This document shows positions 62,601 through 64,000 of a stretch of DNA of 64,000 nucleotides, piece by piece. Where the stretch lies: assembly GCA_052387095.1 (NCBI GenBank), contig JBQTJN010000006.1:56214-120213 (forward strand). The letters are read 5' to 3'. Each line of letters opens with the position of its first letter. Position 1 is the stretch's first letter. The position numbers were made by a program, and so were the translations under genes. This DNA is from JBQTJN01 sp052387095. Its GTDB lineage: Bacteria > Pseudomonadota > Alphaproteobacteria > Micavibrionales > Micavibrionaceae. Below the pieces are notes generated by a model. That model did not search any database and was not told where the DNA came from. It saw nothing but the letters and a program-made list of their open reading frames with translations.

Positions 62601-62613
62601 ATGGCTTAATTAG
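59608..62613 (+). CDS. membrane hybrid histidine kinase, 7TMR-DISM-HisKA-HATPase-REC-HPt
   Basis: This 1001-residue protein has a signal peptide (1-32), a periplasmic sensor resembling DISM extracellular domains (about 40-205; 'WLVFSVTNSSSTENWVLDFG'), seven membrane helices (about 210-415), a coiled coil, HisKA with His493 ('VSHEIRTPMTG'), HATPase ('LVSNAIKFTENG', 'DTGIGIS', 'GGTGLGLAIS'), a receiver with Asp790 ('FTDINLSGG') and a C-terminal HPt with His945 ('RAHELRGMAANFG'). It can sense an external ligand, often a carbohydrate in this class, and relay phosphate to a separate receiver. It lacks a dedicated regulator gene next to it. Confidence 0.93.
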   Translation: MIHKHSRPTLLLLFIPSLLLAGFLLFPNSVLAQITKTARIELRDAREKFSIGSQIYLTQDFNQKLTEHVVATRHANNLRGTRQESNLINLGMDSTPSWLVFSVTNSSSTENWVLDFGDAMQGRYGIISSFRLFNQTQDAVIPIASYGAADGAHSAQTLYKTGLPLTIKQGATELFIAYIETAGGAPGLIRPALVSNTTYIKNKDRVKYFNLALNIFFTGVAGFFLAVAYLQKRRGYTLFSLYYATLLLFFFLIDQQIFASFSLQGGLIFSLYPAAILAGLAATRFFLEIDEGNHTQNTLFISKGFFILAAAVLAAFFPFQHSIMDDLLLYIPAFMGMATISFISFTEAQGDKYAGHHLALGWAIGAAGSLISASTIAGVFPASAFSVNAWWIFLAVQSVFFITGAAKKSQMLQQDERQYILRESRAAHSLAKLKQSKESADQARLMRVIERERELMVELREREIQRTEEMRLAKEAADEANKAKSNFLAVVSHEIRTPMTGIMGILRLLQDTRLNQEQRDYMMTIQKSGDTMVTLLNDILDFEKIEKGGVRLESIDFDLPKLIQGVVALMSGHAVDKKVNLSYDIPENFPAFVIGDPSRLRQVLLNLVSNAIKFTENGQVVIRMRATKLPGKPNSTKENYEIYFAVEDTGIGISAQAQDKLFSPFEQADATITRKYGGTGLGLAISQRLIVAMGSAIHLISEPGKGSTFFFTLLIMEGNADLADDHTQYKQPAQTKTGRMRALVIEDNAINRKILEKFLEKDGHEVTAVDSGEMALKACEEHNFDIIFTDINLSGGMSGLETARLLRLSPNKAIAGLPIIAVTGNISPRDIEEIEKAGINGFIRKPIPYEELLHILSEVRKGNIVAAGREDMAASVSREDIIMPDDEADQQVLDLQLLDGLRQSLGAAQLEALLQESIEKAGEIIAAFQDPDKITGTDFIVDRAHELRGMAANFGMAALSALAAHIESLAGQDDFENALTAAGQLMQTGERTKQALQAWLN

Positions 62614-62620
62614 GCTTAAT

Positions 62621-62713
62621 CGTCATTGCGAGTGACCAACGGGAGCGCGGCACTCCAGAGAGAGTATAACGACCTGGATTGCGTCGTCAGCTTTCAGCTT
62701 CCTCGCAATGACG
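62621..62713. repeat. CGTCATTGCGAG-type palindromic repeat, copy G
   Basis: Left end CGTCATTGCGAGTGACCAA with GCACTCCAGAG inside; right arm CCTGGATTGCGTCG ... CCTCGCAATGACG. It sits between the convergent DISM kinase and ndk genes. Its left arm matches the left end of the GIY-YIG element (GCGAGCGACCAA) better than copies A and E do. Confidence 0.88.
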
Positions 62714-62722
62714 GTGACTTAA

Positions 62723-63154
62723 TTACCCGACAATCTCAGTGCCGGAAAAGAAATGCGCAATTTCAAGGGCCGCGTTTTCCAGGCTGTCCGAGCCGTGCAC
62801 GGAATTCTCGCCGATATTCAGCGCGTGCTCTTTGCGGATAGTGCCCGGTTTGGCTTCCGCCGGGTTGGTCGCGCCCATAATGTCGCGGTTGCGCGCGACG
62901 GCGTTCTCACCTTCCAGCACCTGCACGACCACGGGGCCGGAGCTCATAAATTCGGTCAGCTCGCCGAAAAACGGGCGCGCCTTGTGGACCTCGTAGAATT
63001 TCTGCGCCTGCGCCAGGCTCATGTGAATACGCTTCTGGGCGACGATTCGCAGGCCCGCTTCCTCAATCATGGCGTTGATGGCCCCGGTCAGGTTGCGTTT
63101 CGTGGCATCGGGCTTGATGATGGAAAAAGTGCGTTCTTGTGATTTTTGTGTCAT
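62723..63154 (-). CDS. ndk: nucleoside diphosphate kinase
   Basis: Ndk balances nucleoside triphosphate pools by phosphate transfer through a histidine. The 143-residue protein has 'ERTFSIIKPDATKRNLTGAI' at the N-terminus, 'NRDIMGATNPAEAKPGTIR' and the active-site His120 in 'NSVHGSDS', with the family end 'EIAHFF'. It is complete and converges on the DISM kinase gene. Confidence 0.97.
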   Translation of the reverse strand: MTQKSQERTFSIIKPDATKRNLTGAINAMIEEAGLRIVAQKRIHMSLAQAQKFYEVHKARPFFGELTEFMSSGPVVVQVLEGENAVARNRDIMGATNPAEAKPGTIRKEHALNIGENSVHGSDSLENAALEIAHFFSGTEIVG

Positions 63155-63189
63155 GCGGGCGGGTTTTAACGCAATAATCCCTGATTGTA

Positions 63190-63266
63190 AAGACTTGAAG
63201 AGTCTTACAAATCTGCCTAAAAAAATGATATTAGTGCATTGGTTATATTATGTTATTATGTATAAC
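63190..63266 (+). promoter_or_regulatory. AT-rich intergenic region with hairpin and candidate promoter
   Basis: A stem AAGACT-tgaag-AGTCTT lies at 63190-63206. On the plus strand TTGGTT (63239-63244) and TATAAC (63261-63266, 5 of 6) are 16 bp apart and could start transcription of the gene at 63360, with a leader of about 85 bases. The surrounding 200 bp are strikingly AT-rich compared with the rest of the window. Confidence 0.35.
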
Positions 63267-63359
63267 TTATATAGTTGTGTATGAAATTAAACGAAAGCAA
63301 GAAAAGTTTGCAAATTAAGTAAAGCTAATGTTATTATAATTATTAATATAAAAGAGTCA

Positions 63360-63968
63360 TTGGGGAATTTTACGTTGGCCGGTAGTGATTTTGCGCAAGC
63401 AACAATAATGCAAAATTGGGGAAAACAAGCCCAAAAGCATGGAGAAAGCTATGCGCGATCCCTGGCAAAGGAATTGGGCGTAGATCCGGACACATGCGTC
63501 CAACGCGGTCCTGTAAAAGAATTGAAACGCATCATTGAAAAAGCGCATGGCAGAGAAAACGGCATAATCAAAAATGTAAAGGACGTTGTACGCTTCAGGA
63601 TTCTTTTCAACAATCCAAAACAAATTGAAGATCTCAGAAAAATCCTCCGGCCCGGAAAAGTCTCAAGCGCTTTTAACCAGACATGGGAAAACCGTGATGT
63701 ATGCATCATGGATGTAGACGACTATTATGCAGAACCTAAAAAACACGGCTACATTGGATTGCATCTGGCAGTGGACACCTGCATAGGCAAGGGGCGTAAA
63801 TCTCCCGTGGAAATTCAGCTCATGCATGAAAACATGCAATTGACGGACAAAGTGACGCGCGAAATGTATAATGAAATTCGCAGAATAGAAGAAACTGCGC
63901 AAATAGAGAATCGTGAGCTTACAGAAAACGAAAAAAATACATTGATCGGCTACAGAAGCGCCACATAA
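63360..63968 (+). CDS. RelA/SpoT-like nucleotidyltransferase-domain protein
   Basis: This 202-residue protein resembles the synthetase domain of RelA/SpoT proteins. Matching segments are 'KELKRIIEKAHG', 'VKDVVRFRILFNN' (family 'i.DlvG.RI'), 'YYAEPKKHGYIGLHLAV' (family 'GY.s.H') and 'SPVEIQLMHENMQ' (family 'vEiQirt'), then a helical 'TREMYNEIRRIEE'. No hydrolase, TGS or ACT domain is present, so it is a small stand-alone form, such as small alarmone synthetases or toxin-like relatives. The 'VVRFRI' replaces the usual 'GiRI' Gly, so activity is uncertain. The start is uncertain: TTG 63360 or ATG 63408. The gene is AT-rich and may be acquired. Confidence 0.6.
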   Translation: MGNFTLAGSDFAQATIMQNWGKQAQKHGESYARSLAKELGVDPDTCVQRGPVKELKRIIEKAHGRENGIIKNVKDVVRFRILFNNPKQIEDLRKILRPGKVSSAFNQTWENRDVCIMDVDDYYAEPKKHGYIGLHLAVDTCIGKGRKSPVEIQLMHENMQLTDKVTREMYNEIRRIEETAQIENRELTENEKNTLIGYRSAT

Positions 63969-64000
63969 AGCTTATCTGAAGCAGATTCGTTTAATTATGG

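Overview
The window reads as a contiguous piece of an alphaproteobacterial chromosome with moderate GC (about mid-50s by eye, not counted) and dense gene packing. The lineage call rests on a divK-pleD pair, an ATP12-type F1-ATPase chaperone, the lspA / DUF3035 lipoprotein / paired M16 peptidase / mutL order, an EipB (DUF1849) protein, a DUF2066 / AI-2E / hdaA run beside purMN, a short aa3-type oxidase subunit IV and an alpha-type L33. I cannot place it to order. Several genes appear to start at TTG (1328, 28763, 40064, 48037, 49629, 63360).

Layout. 1-9.7 kb: lspA, a lipoprotein, two M16 peptidases (one active, one lacking the zinc motif), pgi, mutL, a membrane protein and an ABC exporter. 9.7-10 kb: an untranslated stretch rich in short hairpins. 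10-17 kb: ATP12, a membrane-anchored protein, an RluC/RluD-type synthase, a DMT transporter, rarA, nadA and nadC. 17-22.2 kb: the succinate dehydrogenase operon sdhC-D-A-B with a diguanylate cyclase gene between sdhA and sdhB. 22.3-25.7 kb: asd and a soluble PAS hybrid kinase with its own phosphorelay. 25.7-36.2 kb: a type IVb pilus / type II secretion-like assembly operon (response regulator, secretin, Ig-repeat periplasmic protein, ATPase, platform protein, two bitopic proteins, two atypical pilin-like proteins), with a prepilin peptidase divergent from it. 36.2-45 kb: a CoA-transferase, pyrB, plsY, dprA, topA, rnr and rpmG. 45-50.5 kb: pleD, divK, eipB and several uncharacterised small genes. 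50.1-50.5 kb: a GIY-YIG nuclease gene lying exactly between 40-bp inverted repeats. 50.5-63.2 kb: aspS, rnd, a SixA-like phosphatase, hdaA, an AI-2E family protein, a DUF2066 protein, purM, purN, an oxidase subunit IV, a 7TMR-DISM hybrid kinase and ndk. 63.2-64 kb: an AT-rich end carrying a RelA/SpoT-like domain protein.

Two themes stand out. First, signalling: two hybrid kinases ending in HPt domains, DivK, PleD, a second diguanylate cyclase embedded in a respiratory operon, and a lone receiver heading the pilus operon. Second, repeats: a palindromic family with CGTCATTGCGAG ends occurs at seven places. One copy has the GIY-YIG gene between its arms and looks like the full-length form of a mobile element whose other copies are short derivatives. 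Another copy has a separate 59-bp double-hairpin repeat nested in one arm; the same 59-bp unit sits upstream of the pilus operon with one compensatory stem change. A third family has a CCTGAC-N4-GTCAGG core. No rRNA, tRNA, CRISPR array or phage module was recognised.
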